From an uncultured Paracoccaceae bacterium (GTDB lineage Bacteria > Pseudomonadota > Alphaproteobacteria > Rhodobacterales > Rhodobacteraceae): a DNA stretch of 64,000 nt. The position numbers and the translations under genes are program-made. Numbering within the stretch: position 1 is the stretch's first letter; every line of letters begins with the position of its first letter. Below, piece by piece: positions 43,867 to 53,276 of the stretch. The stretch covers positions 1 to 64,000 of the forward strand of contig CANMAI010000011.1 in the NCBI GenBank assembly GCA_947495795.1, in the 5' to 3' direction. The notes beneath the pieces are model-generated. The model was not told the origin of the DNA. It searched no databases and saw nothing but the letters and a program-made list of their open reading frames with translations.

Positions 43867-45075
43867 ATGATCATCACGCAGTGTGTTACGAAGCATCTTT
43901 CAGGTGTTTCTTGTTTGTATTGGTGCGCGCGGTGCTTTTTCCACGCTGCGCTCTTTTGCATCGTCGTGGCCGGTTGCGCCGATCTGTCTGGCAATCCTCC
44001 CCCGGCCGGGCCTTCGCGTGCGGCCGAGGTGCTTGATGCCCAGCAGGTGATCGCACTCATTCCGGCCGCTCGTGATGTGCGCACGCTCAAGGCAGGCGCA
44101 GCAGCGCTTGAGTTCCGTCTGCTCGAAGATACCACGCTCAATGGGCTTGGCCTCCGAATGCTCCGCTTCGATGTGCCGCCACCCCTCGACGGCAAGGGTG
44201 CCATCGCAAAACTCGAAGCTTTCGATGCGTCGGCGACCGCAGGTGTAAATCACATCTACCGAACCGCGGCCGAGGGCGACCAGAGCCGCTTTGATTACGC
44301 CAGCGACCTGATGAACTGGCCCGCGGGCGGCTGCCGCGCACAGGGGCCGATCGGCATGCTCGACACGGGCGTCAGCGAGAGTGTGGCGCAAACATCGGGC
44401 GGCACCGTTATCTCAAGAAGCTTTGTGAACGGGAGCCAGGGCATCACGCGGCACGGCTCCGATGTCGCCTCTGTGCTGATGGATCCGCGGCGTGTTTCGT
44501 CTGCCACTCTCTATAATGCAGCCGTCATCCAACGAACTGCCGATGGTCAGCAGATTGCGGGCGTGGATAGTATTCTGAAGGCGCTGGACTGGTTGGCCGA
44601 GGAAGGTGTTCGCGTCGTCAATATCAGCCTTGCCGGCCCTTACAACAAGCTCCTTGATAAGGGTGTGGGGGAGGCTGTCCGCGACGGCATGGTGATCGTC
44701 GCGGCTGTCGGCAATGATGGTGGCACCGCACCGCCTCGCTATCCCGCAGCGCTCGACAATGTGATCGCGGTCACAGCCGTCGATGCGAACCGCAGGATCT
44801 ACCGCAATGCGGTGCGGGGCGGCCATGTCGACATCGCGGCGCCGGGTGTCGACATTCCCGTGGCCCTCAACAACCAGACCCGCTTCGTCACCGGCACCTC
44901 GATGGCCGTGCCCTTCGTCACCGCCCGGATCGCAACGGACCCGGCGCTTCACGGCCGGACCGCACCTGAAATTCGCGCGGCCCTCGCCCAAAGCGCCGAA
45001 GATCTCGGCTCCCCCGGCGCAGACAATGTGTTCGGCTCTGGCCTCATGCGCGCATTGCCAAGCTGCAATCGCTAG
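43867..45075 (+). CDS. S8 (subtilisin-like) serine protease, lipoprotein
   Basis: A 403-residue protein. The start at 43867 is preferred because a lipoprotein signal follows (ALFCIVVAGC, Cys as lipid site). The catalytic triad is visible: D166 (GMLDTG), H196 (TRHGSDVAS) and S345 (GTSMAVPF). Its propeptide-like N-terminal 120 residues include FRLLEDTTLNGLGLRMLRF, reminiscent of subtilisin prodomains. It lies beside an ECF sigma/anti-sigma pair and may be a target of, or a protease acting in, that envelope response (inference). Confidence 0.85.
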   Translation: MIITQCVTKHLSGVSCLYWCARCFFHAALFCIVVAGCADLSGNPPPAGPSRAAEVLDAQQVIALIPAARDVRTLKAGAAALEFRLLEDTTLNGLGLRMLRFDVPPPLDGKGAIAKLEAFDASATAGVNHIYRTAAEGDQSRFDYASDLMNWPAGGCRAQGPIGMLDTGVSESVAQTSGGTVISRSFVNGSQGITRHGSDVASVLMDPRRVSSATLYNAAVIQRTADGQQIAGVDSILKALDWLAEEGVRVVNISLAGPYNKLLDKGVGEAVRDGMVIVAAVGNDGGTAPPRYPAALDNVIAVTAVDANRRIYRNAVRGGHVDIAAPGVDIPVALNNQTRFVTGTSMAVPFVTARIATDPALHGRTAPEIRAALAQSAEDLGSPGADNVFGSGLMRALPSCNR

Positions 45076-45281
45076 GCCGCCATCATGTTTACAAGATCCA
45101 ACGCTATTAAGTCTGATGAGATTCGGTGCCAAAAGAAGAGGCAAATAACGACAATTTGAGATTGGTGAGCCCGAATTTGACGTTGGGTAAACTAGATCAA
45201 AAGCGGAGCCTTGCTTTACCTCATAACGCCGACTAGGAGAAGGAAAAGTTAATTTTGTTAACGTTTGTAGCGGAGAGCGTG

Positions 45282-47075
45282 ATGGCACATTTTGGTGCGG
45301 ATTTGTTTGCTGTTTTTGAAGAGCATCCCGGGAAAACTGCATTGGTTTGTCCCGAGAAAGGCGCACTTTCCCGCGCCACTTGCGGCACTGCCCTGAAAAG
45401 CGTCATTTCGCGGATCGTCGCTCTGGATATTGCTCCGGGCGCGCGCATCGCGATCATTTCTTCGGATCCCCTCCACGCGACAATCGGCTTGCTGGCCAGT
45501 TTTCACAACCATGTGGCGGCTCCGCTGAACCCGGAATACACAACGGAAGAATTTCTGTTTTATCTGCGTGATCTGAAACCGGGGCTTGTGCTTCTGGGCG
45601 AAGGGGCGAGTGCAGGGGCACGGGCCGCTGCGGAGCAATGCGGCATTCCCAACCTTACGATCACAGATGATGTTTTCACCACTACAGAAAGCGGCTTCAC
45701 TCTTCCCCAGCCTTCCCAGCCGTCTTCTCCCGCGCTCGTTCTGCACACATCAGGCACCACCGCACGCCCGAAACTGGTGGAACTGACGCAGGCAAACCTA
45801 GCTGCGTCCTGCCTCAATATCGCACAGAGCCTCAAGCTGACCGAAAACGACGTTTCGCTTTGTGCGATGCCGCTCTTTCACGTGCACGGCCTGATGGCCA
45901 ATCTCTGTGCTGCCTTGCTGGCAGGCGGTTCCGTGGTTCTCGCGGGCAAATTCCAGCCGGAGCAGTTTGTTGATTGTCTGGAGAAGTACAGCCCAAGCTG
46001 GTATTCGGCAGTGCCCACCATCCACATTGCCCTGATCGACTATCTGGAAGCGCGTGAAGCCCCGCCCCAGCACAATCTGCGCCTCATTCGCTCCTCATCG
46101 GCACCTTTGCCCCCATCTGTTATCACACGGCTTGAAAAGCATTTCTCCGCGCCCGTGATCGAGGCCTACGGCATGACAGAGGCCGCACATCAGATCGCGT
46201 CCAATCCGTTGCCCCCCGAAAGACGCAAACCGGGAACTGTGGGTTTGGCGACCGGCAGCGACATTCGCATTCTCGATGATGCGGGTGCACCACTTTCCCC
46301 CGAAATCGAGGGCAATGTTGTCATCTGTGGGGGGGCTGTCACAGAGGGATATGTCGAAAACCCGGAGGCCAATTCGGAAGCGTTCCGCGAAGGCTTTTTC
46401 TGGACAGGCGATCTGGGCAGAATGGACGGTGACGGCTACCTCACACTCACAGGGCGCAGCAAGGAGATCGTAAACCGCGGTGGCCACAAGATCTCTCCTC
46501 GCGAAATCGACGAGGCGCTTTTCGACATTCAGGGCGTAAGTGACGCAATCGCCTTCGCCCAGCCGCACCAAACCCTCGGCGAAGACCTTGTTGCCGCAGT
46601 TGTTCCGGCCACCGGGGCTGATCTGAAACCCGAGGATATTCGAAGCATGTTGTTTGAGCGTCTGGCAGACTACAAGGTGCCGAGCCAGATTGTCGTTGTT
46701 GAAAGGATCCCGGTGGGAGCCACAGGCAAGCGCCAGCGCCTGCAAACCTATGATGCCCTGAAACGGCATTTTACCACGTCATTCCGCGCGCCGGGCAATG
46801 CGGTGGAACTGATCGTATGTGAGTTCACCGCAGAGGTCCTGGGTCTGGAGCAGGTCGGGCTGGATGACAATTTCTTCAATTGCGGCGGAAACTCCATCCT
46901 CGGTCTGAGCTTGGCCGTATCCCTAAGTGAACTGCTTGGCTGCCACATCCCGCCGACAGCCGTATTCCGGCACCCGACCCCAGCCGCATTGGCAAGCTTT
47001 GCCCATGAACTCCTGTCGGCTGACGATCTGGATCGGCTGGAAACGGCGGTAGACGCCCTGGCGGCACCGATATGA
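45282..47075 (+). CDS. Acyl-activating (oxalyl-CoA synthetase-like) adenylation protein with carrier domain
   Basis: About 597 residues from ATG 45282 (GGAG upstream; the TTG at 45255 is less likely). Residues about 1-500 form an ANL adenylation domain (ALVLHTSGTTARPKLVELTQ, AYGMTEAAHQI, FFWTGDLGRMDGDGYL, VPVGATGKRQR). The best resemblance is to oxalyl-CoA/Pcs60-type carboxylate ligases rather than to amino-acid NRPS domains. Residues about 515-590 are a phosphopantetheine carrier with DNFFNCGGNSILGL; S538 is the attachment site. It overlaps the ThDP enzyme gene by ATGA. It likely activates a small carboxylic acid and holds it on its own carrier. Confidence 0.85.
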   Translation: MAHFGADLFAVFEEHPGKTALVCPEKGALSRATCGTALKSVISRIVALDIAPGARIAIISSDPLHATIGLLASFHNHVAAPLNPEYTTEEFLFYLRDLKPGLVLLGEGASAGARAAAEQCGIPNLTITDDVFTTTESGFTLPQPSQPSSPALVLHTSGTTARPKLVELTQANLAASCLNIAQSLKLTENDVSLCAMPLFHVHGLMANLCAALLAGGSVVLAGKFQPEQFVDCLEKYSPSWYSAVPTIHIALIDYLEAREAPPQHNLRLIRSSSAPLPPSVITRLEKHFSAPVIEAYGMTEAAHQIASNPLPPERRKPGTVGLATGSDIRILDDAGAPLSPEIEGNVVICGGAVTEGYVENPEANSEAFREGFFWTGDLGRMDGDGYLTLTGRSKEIVNRGGHKISPREIDEALFDIQGVSDAIAFAQPHQTLGEDLVAAVVPATGADLKPEDIRSMLFERLADYKVPSQIVVVERIPVGATGKRQRLQTYDALKRHFTTSFRAPGNAVELIVCEFTAEVLGLEQVGLDDNFFNCGGNSILGLSLAVSLSELLGCHIPPTAVFRHPTPAALASFAHELLSADDLDRLETAVDALAAPI

Positions 47076-48709
47076 CGGCAGATGGCAACCTGAACGCATT
47101 GAGGCACCGAAGGACAGCGTTGCGCGTGAGTCTTTCTCAAGACGCCGGCTCAAACGGCTATGAGGCGATTGCCCTTGCCTTGAAGGCGCACGGCATCAGC
47201 CATGTCTATTCGCTTGCCGGAAACCCCATGTACCCCACCTTGGGTGCCTGCTTCAGGGCGGGGCTGGAGGTGGTTGGCTGCCGTTCGCAAAATGGTGCCA
47301 TGAATGCTGCCATGGCGCAAAACTATCGGGCCGGTGCGCTCAAGGCGGCTGTGGTTTGCTCGCCGAGTCCCGGGGTTACCAATTCGGTTACAGGTTTGTC
47401 AGATGCCCTGTCTCACCAATGGCCGCTCTTGCTGATCGGCGGCGTGATGGAAGATACCGAAAAGAAGTCGTCCGGGTTTCAGAGCTTTGATGGTGCAAAA
47501 GCTGTAGAATCCGTTTGCAAAGCCACGATCCAGATAACGGATCGTAGCTGTATGATGGCCAATGTCGGCGCAGCACTGAACCTCGCGGCCGAGGCACCCC
47601 CGGGGCCGGTTTTTGTGGAAGTGGGGGCAGGGGTCCTGAACGCCCGGGCGCAAGACGCCACCTGCGCCACCGCTCCCGCAACAACCAGCACATCTACCGT
47701 TGATCCAACGTTCGTTGACGCAGCGGAGAGGCCAATTCTGGTGCTTGGCGAAAGCGTGTGTTGGGGAGGGCCCCGCCCGGCGCATCTGCAAGAGCTGATC
47801 GAAGCGCTGAACCTGCCGGTTCTGGCCTCGCCGATGGGGCGGGGAATACTGGATGATACACATCCCAACAGCGTTTTCACTGCCAAGAGCGATGCCCTGG
47901 AAAATTGCGACTATGTGCTGCTCTGTGGCGCGGAACTGGATTGGCGTTTTCACGGCGGAGGCGGCGTCGCAGACGATGTTCCGCGCCAAAGGATCAGCCC
48001 GGATCTGGAGGGCTTGGTGATGCTGTTGGATCAATGCCAGCCGAGACCTGAGCGCGCGCCATGGGTGCACCACCTGGCGAAGGCCCATCAGCAGGGTCTG
48101 CAGAAGTTCCGCGATCAGGCCGCCCCGTCAAGCGAAGACAGGCGCATGAACCGGCTCTGCGAGGTTCTGTCGAACGTGCTTCCGGCAGAGACCCTAAGTA
48201 TAATTGACAGCGGACTGGCCTTGTCCAGCGGTCACAATCTCTGGCCTGTGAGGCATCCCTTCTCCCGCATCACGCCGGGCCAGAACGGCACAATGGGCCG
48301 GGGCATCCCCCTTGCAATGGGGGCTGCCATCCAAGAACCCGGGCGCCCGGTTGTGGCGCTTGTCGGCGATGTCGGGTTCGGTCTGGCCGCACATGAACTG
48401 GAAACGGCACATCGCATCGGCGCCAGCTTCATTGTTGTGGTCGCAGACAATGGCGGCATCAATGGCGGCGAGATACAGGATCGCCACCTCCCCCGGGACG
48501 CTCCGGGCGTAACGCAATACAGCACCCGGGTAGACTATGCGCAAGTTGCGCGCGGATGGGGCGCTGAAGGTCTCACTGCCGCCGGTGAGACAGCCCTGAA
48601 AGCGGCAATCGAGCAAGCGCTGCAAGCTGAAGGGCCAACAGTCATATCGGTCCCGATGGCGTCCTTCCGTGATGGCGCTTTGGATAGTGGAGTATTTAAC
48701 CATGGATAG
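47072..48709 (+). CDS. ThDP-dependent enzyme, oxalyl-CoA decarboxylase / acetolactate synthase family
   Basis: A 545-residue three-domain ThDP enzyme. The cofactor site is GDVGFGLAAHELETAHRIGA (Asp433) with the Asn in VADNGG (N460), the usual distance for the ThDP/Mg motif. In the N-terminal domain, the place of the proton-relay Glu (normally R-H-E-Q) reads CRSQNGAMNA, so Q73 replaces Glu. The central domain is shortened. It is coupled by overlaps to the A-T protein (4 bases) and the NRPS (8 bases). It could act on the carrier-bound acyl group (decarboxylation or C-C joining), or could have lost catalysis. Confidence 0.8.
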   Translation: MTADGNLNALRHRRTALRVSLSQDAGSNGYEAIALALKAHGISHVYSLAGNPMYPTLGACFRAGLEVVGCRSQNGAMNAAMAQNYRAGALKAAVVCSPSPGVTNSVTGLSDALSHQWPLLLIGGVMEDTEKKSSGFQSFDGAKAVESVCKATIQITDRSCMMANVGAALNLAAEAPPGPVFVEVGAGVLNARAQDATCATAPATTSTSTVDPTFVDAAERPILVLGESVCWGGPRPAHLQELIEALNLPVLASPMGRGILDDTHPNSVFTAKSDALENCDYVLLCGAELDWRFHGGGGVADDVPRQRISPDLEGLVMLLDQCQPRPERAPWVHHLAKAHQQGLQKFRDQAAPSSEDRRMNRLCEVLSNVLPAETLSIIDSGLALSSGHNLWPVRHPFSRITPGQNGTMGRGIPLAMGAAIQEPGRPVVALVGDVGFGLAAHELETAHRIGASFIVVVADNGGINGGEIQDRHLPRDAPGVTQYSTRVDYAQVARGWGAEGLTAAGETALKAAIEQALQAEGPTVISVPMASFRDGALDSGVFNHG

Positions 48710-51700
48710 TACGTATATCGCACGGCGGCAGCGCCTTCGGGATCTCCTTGGCAATTCGGAAGCCCACCAACCACAGAAAACCCGCCGCCCCGCGGGCAAT
48801 CTCTCCGTGCCCGCAACACCGGCCCAGCATCAATTCTGGTGCATAGATCAGCTGGCTCAGGGGCAGGCCGTTGTGGATGTTGCTCGTGCCTGGCGGCTTA
48901 CGGGGCGCTTCGATGCGGAGCGGTTTCGCACGGCAATGGGGCGCGTGATAGCCAAATATGATTGCTTGCGGTGCTCCCTGCTGGAAACCGATGGCACGCT
49001 GCAAATGCTGGTACGCGAAGAGCAGGCCCCCGATTCCACGGAAACGGATCTTCGCCATTCTCCCGGATCATGGGAAGAGGCGTTCGCGGCGGAACGCCAG
49101 CGGAGCTTCGATCTGGAAAGGGGGCCATTGATACGCGCCCGTGCCTACCGTGTGGGCGAACGGGATTGGATGCTTCTGCTTGTCTGTCATCACGCGATCC
49201 TCGATGGATGGTCGCTCGGCCAGTTCCAAAGGGAACTCAGCGCGTTCTATGCGGATCCTGCGCGTTCCGCAGAAAGGCCGGCCTTCGATTTTGGCGATTA
49301 CGCCCGCAAGTTCGCGTCCGAGGAAAGTGCGCTCGCACCGCAGCAGGCTCTGGCGCACTACAGCAAGGTTCTGGAGGCGTCCCCCGATCTCAGACTGCCC
49401 TACGATTATGCGCTTCCAAAGAAGCCAGACTTCAACGCCGGGAACACGGCCATTGCCATAGATCTGGAGAGCCGCCGCCGGATAGAGGCGCTGGCCGGGC
49501 ACCTGCATGTGTCGCCCATTTCGGTCGTGATGAGCGCATTCCGGGTGGCGCTGTTCGAAATCTCCGGGCAGCGGGATTTCTGCATTGGCAACACCGCGAT
49601 GAACCGCAACGCACCGGATCTGCAATCGATGGTCGGGCCCTTCGTCAAAACCATGCCAATCCGCCAATCCCTCACGCCGGGCGCGAGTTTCGAGCAGATT
49701 TGCAGGGAGGCACACCAAACCATCGGCTCCGCGTTGTCAGGCGATGTCGGGGCTCTGACAGAAAGCCCGGAGGCGTGGCAGCAGCGGCATGAGGTGGTGC
49801 CTCTCGGCGGCTTTGACGTCGTGCTGAACTTCCGCGGCTACTCCACGCGGGATCTGGCTCTGCCCGGTTGCGAAGCTGTGCCGTTGCCGCTTTCCTCGCG
49901 GAGCGCGCAGTTCAAGCTGGTTCTCACACTGGAGCGTTGCGATGCGGGCTTCGAAGGTGAACTGGTCTGGAACTCAGCGCTTTTCTCCAAAGAAACCGCT
50001 CAGCGGATCGCCGATCAGCTTGATGCCACGCTGGAACGCGTGCTTCAAACACCCGCCGCTCCAGTGGAAAGCGCTCGGCAAGCTGGTGCCAGCAGAATTC
50101 TGAGCGCGCCAGCCCCCGATTCCTCTCTGCCAGTGGTGAAGCTTCTCGAACAGGCCTTTGCCGATCATGCAGGCGAACCTGCGCTCAGCGCAGGCGATCA
50201 GGAATGGAGCTACCGGGATCTGGAGGCCGCAAGCTCCGCATGGGCCAGCGCACTCATCGATGCGCCGGGCTCCGCCGGAGATCTCGTTGCACTCGCCCTG
50301 CCGCGCGGCGCGGAGTTCATCGCAGCGCTGATCGGGATCATGCGGAGCGGGCGGGCGTTCCTGCCCCTCTCACCGGCCGATCCGCCAGACCGGCTGAAGC
50401 GCATTCTGGAGCTTGCGCACCCCAAGCATGTCATCGGCTCGGCAGAACTTGGCAAGGCGCTTGGCCTTCCGGTTCTCGCACCCAAAGCGCCAGCAGCCAT
50501 TCCACGATACGAATGGCAACCCGAAGAGCTGGCTTACGTAATGTTCACCTCTGGATCAACGGGCGAGCCCAAAGGCGTGGCCATTCCCCATCTCGCTCTT
50601 TCGAACCTTCTGGCGGGCGTTTGCGAAGTGTTTTCGCCCAAGACCGGGGACCGTATGCTTTCCGCAAGCAGCCCCACTTTCGACAGTGTGATCTACGAGT
50701 TTCTGATACCCCTTACCACCGGGGGAAAACTAGTGATGATCGAAGAGGTGTTCCGCAAGGATCCGTGGCACATCGCAGAGAAAATGCGCACTGTGGCCCC
50801 CAATCATTTCTTTGCCACACCGTCTCTTTGGCAGATGTTGCTGGAGGCCGATCTGCCGGATCTTCCGGGCCTCAACGCGTTGATCGGTGGTGAAGCGCTG
50901 AGCCCCCGGCTCGGCGCCAAAGTCCTTCCCCGGGTCGGCCGCCTGTTCAATGTCTACGGCCCCACCGAGGCCACCGTTTTTTCAACCTGGTGCGCAGTTC
51001 ACTCATCAGAGGAACCGGCGCGCCCATACATCACATCCGGCCATCCGATCGGGCGCCCGCTTCCGGGCTACTCAGTCGCCATTGTCGGCCCCGATGGGGT
51101 CCCCGTCTGGCCCGGCCAAGTGGGCGAGATCTGGCTGTCCGGCCCGGGAATTGCAACAGGCTATTACAAGGCGCCGGAACGCACGCGCAAAAGCTTTGTA
51201 TCCGGGGCGGGCACGCCAGCACCGGGGCGGTGGTACAAAACCGGCGATCTCGGCCGCGTTCTGAATAATGGATCCATCGGCTATGCAGGCCGGGTCGATG
51301 AACAGCTGAAAATCAGCGGGCAACGGGTTGAGCCGGGCGAGATTGAAAATCTGATCGTCGAAAGTGGCTTGGCAAAGGCTGCCTCCGTGCTATCAGCGGA
51401 AATCGGAAACACGAACGTACTCTGCGCTTTCTTTGTGCCGCAAGGTGAGGCAACCGAGACAGAGGTTCGGCACTATTTTCGGGCAAATCTGCCCTCGGCC
51501 TGGGTCCCTGGCATCGTTGTCTCGCTTGATGCATTTCCGCTCACCGTATCGGGCAAGCAGGATAAGGCGGCTCTGAGGCGCCAGGCCACGCATGCCTTGA
51601 GCGAAGAATCGAAAACGGAAAATGCGGATGTCCCGATCGCGCCCGCGCTGCGGAATGCGTGGGCCCAAACCCTGGGCCAGCCCCCGGCCAGCGCGGATCA

Positions 51701-53090
51701 GAACTTCTTCGATGCGGGTGGAAACTCGCATCTCATGATCAAATTGCTCGCCGCTATCCGGGATCAGACCAAATGTCACCTCTCCGTGGTGGATGCCTTT
51801 GCTGATCCCACACCAACCGGCATCGACCGGTTGCTCGCAACCGCGATCCCGCTCGAATTGCACGAGGATCTGGCTGTAAGCAGGGAAGGTTCGGGGGCAG
51901 ATCCGCTGGTCTTTCTGCCCGGCCTTCCGATGACGGGGCCAAACCTCAACGATACGCTGCAAAGCATGCCGGACGACAAGACAGTCTATTCTCTCCAGAG
52001 ATCGGCACACTCTATCGCGGAGCCGAACAGCAGCTTCGCTGACAAGGCCAGACAATTTGCCAAAATACTACACACCAGCTTCCCCAAAACGAGCCTTCAT
52101 CTGGCAGGCTTTTCCTATGGCGGAGCGGAGGCTTTTGAGACGGCACGACAGCTTGCAGCATTGGGCGCCCCGAAGCCCAGGCTGACGATCATAGACACCA
52201 GCCCGATCTTCGCGAAATTGCCGGAAATCAAACCAAACATGCGGGCGCGAGGGCTCGCCATGGAGCACCTCCGCCGGGCGCACGCATTTCAGGCCTGGTG
52301 CGGAGATATCCGATTGGTGCGCGGGGATCGCCCCACACTCATCTCTCTGGCGATGATCGCCTATGGCTGGGAGGATTTTGCAACCGGAGAGATTTCGGTT
52401 CATCTCCTGTCAGGCAATCACATGCAGATGCTGAATGATCGCGCGAAGATGACATCCGAGGCTTTGCTTGGGTCTTCCTCACCCGATGCCATCGTAAAAC
52501 CCATGCCCGGTGCGTCAGACAGGCGGCGTGTTGCACATCTGATTGCCGAAAAACGCTTTGATGCAGCACTTGATGTGTTGTGTCAGGCGTCCCGGGAACA
52601 CCTGATCCACCCCTGGTCGGCTCTTGTTGCGGATAGGTTGGCAACGGAGATGGGAGAGGACCGGTCAACATTGCTTTCAGACTGGATCGACACAACTCCC
52701 GCCGCGCCCCCTGCGGATATACCTGCGTTGGCCTGGCATGCAGGCCGCGCCCATGCACTGAAGCAATTGAAATCCCCGAAAGCCGCTGTGGTCGAGATCG
52801 AAACCGCCAGGCAAAAATCCCGGCCAATAAGGGATCTGGAGGTCAATTATGCGATGTTGCTCAGGCAGACAGGGCGCGACACAGAGGCGGTTGAAGTGCT
52901 GAGCAATGCACGCGACCGTTGGGGGCACACGTTCCAAATTGGATTGAACCTGGGGATCTGCCTTGCCAAACTGAGCCAGTTCGAGAAGGCGCTGCCGTAT
53001 CTGCGGGAGTATTGCCAACACAATTCTCAGAACGAGTTGGCTCAAAGCTGGCTCATCCGTGCGGAGGAGGCCGTAAGGCGGACGGCATAA
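48702..53090 (+). CDS. Single-module NRPS: C-A-T-TE with helical repeat tail
   Basis: About 1,462 residues from ATG 48702. Condensation domain, residues about 35-460, with the active HHAILDG (H163-G169). Adenylation domain, about 485-970, with MFTSGSTGEPKG (614 on), FDSVIYE, NVYGPTEATV and YKTGDLGRV. The Asp at the amino-binding position suggests an alpha-amino acid substrate. Carrier S1009 in DAGGNSHLM. Thioesterase, about 1070-1270, with S1138 in GFSYGG and H1240 in GNHMQM. The last about 190 residues look like TPR-like helices (YAMLLRQTGRDTEAVEVLSN, LGICLAKLSQFEKALPYL). It probably condenses the upstream acyl unit with one amino acid and releases the product. Confidence 0.9.
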   Translation: MDSTYIARRQRLRDLLGNSEAHQPQKTRRPAGNLSVPATPAQHQFWCIDQLAQGQAVVDVARAWRLTGRFDAERFRTAMGRVIAKYDCLRCSLLETDGTLQMLVREEQAPDSTETDLRHSPGSWEEAFAAERQRSFDLERGPLIRARAYRVGERDWMLLLVCHHAILDGWSLGQFQRELSAFYADPARSAERPAFDFGDYARKFASEESALAPQQALAHYSKVLEASPDLRLPYDYALPKKPDFNAGNTAIAIDLESRRRIEALAGHLHVSPISVVMSAFRVALFEISGQRDFCIGNTAMNRNAPDLQSMVGPFVKTMPIRQSLTPGASFEQICREAHQTIGSALSGDVGALTESPEAWQQRHEVVPLGGFDVVLNFRGYSTRDLALPGCEAVPLPLSSRSAQFKLVLTLERCDAGFEGELVWNSALFSKETAQRIADQLDATLERVLQTPAAPVESARQAGASRILSAPAPDSSLPVVKLLEQAFADHAGEPALSAGDQEWSYRDLEAASSAWASALIDAPGSAGDLVALALPRGAEFIAALIGIMRSGRAFLPLSPADPPDRLKRILELAHPKHVIGSAELGKALGLPVLAPKAPAAIPRYEWQPEELAYVMFTSGSTGEPKGVAIPHLALSNLLAGVCEVFSPKTGDRMLSASSPTFDSVIYEFLIPLTTGGKLVMIEEVFRKDPWHIAEKMRTVAPNHFFATPSLWQMLLEADLPDLPGLNALIGGEALSPRLGAKVLPRVGRLFNVYGPTEATVFSTWCAVHSSEEPARPYITSGHPIGRPLPGYSVAIVGPDGVPVWPGQVGEIWLSGPGIATGYYKAPERTRKSFVSGAGTPAPGRWYKTGDLGRVLNNGSIGYAGRVDEQLKISGQRVEPGEIENLIVESGLAKAASVLSAEIGNTNVLCAFFVPQGEATETEVRHYFRANLPSAWVPGIVVSLDAFPLTVSGKQDKAALRRQATHALSEESKTENADVPIAPALRNAWAQTLGQPPASADQNFFDAGGNSHLMIKLLAAIRDQTKCHLSVVDAFADPTPTGIDRLLATAIPLELHEDLAVSREGSGADPLVFLPGLPMTGPNLNDTLQSMPDDKTVYSLQRSAHSIAEPNSSFADKARQFAKILHTSFPKTSLHLAGFSYGGAEAFETARQLAALGAPKPRLTIIDTSPIFAKLPEIKPNMRARGLAMEHLRRAHAFQAWCGDIRLVRGDRPTLISLAMIAYGWEDFATGEISVHLLSGNHMQMLNDRAKMTSEALLGSSSPDAIVKPMPGASDRRRVAHLIAEKRFDAALDVLCQASREHLIHPWSALVADRLATEMGEDRSTLLSDWIDTTPAAPPADIPALAWHAGRAHALKQLKSPKAAVVEIETARQKSRPIRDLEVNYAMLLRQTGRDTEAVEVLSNARDRWGHTFQIGLNLGICLAKLSQFEKALPYLREYCQHNSQNELAQSWLIRAEEAVRRTA

Positions 53091-53276
53091 GGCGCTCCAA
53101 ATCAACATGAGAGGTGTTGTCGCAAAACCGTGACGGCGCTCTCGGGGGGCGGCGACGGGTACATTTAAAGCGCTCTGGCCAGGCATATCTCATCCCTGTC
53201 TGTCAAAGCCCAGACTTACCGCCTGCACGAGGTTAATCTGACTATCCCACCTTACCAACGGGGCCTTGGCGCAAGT

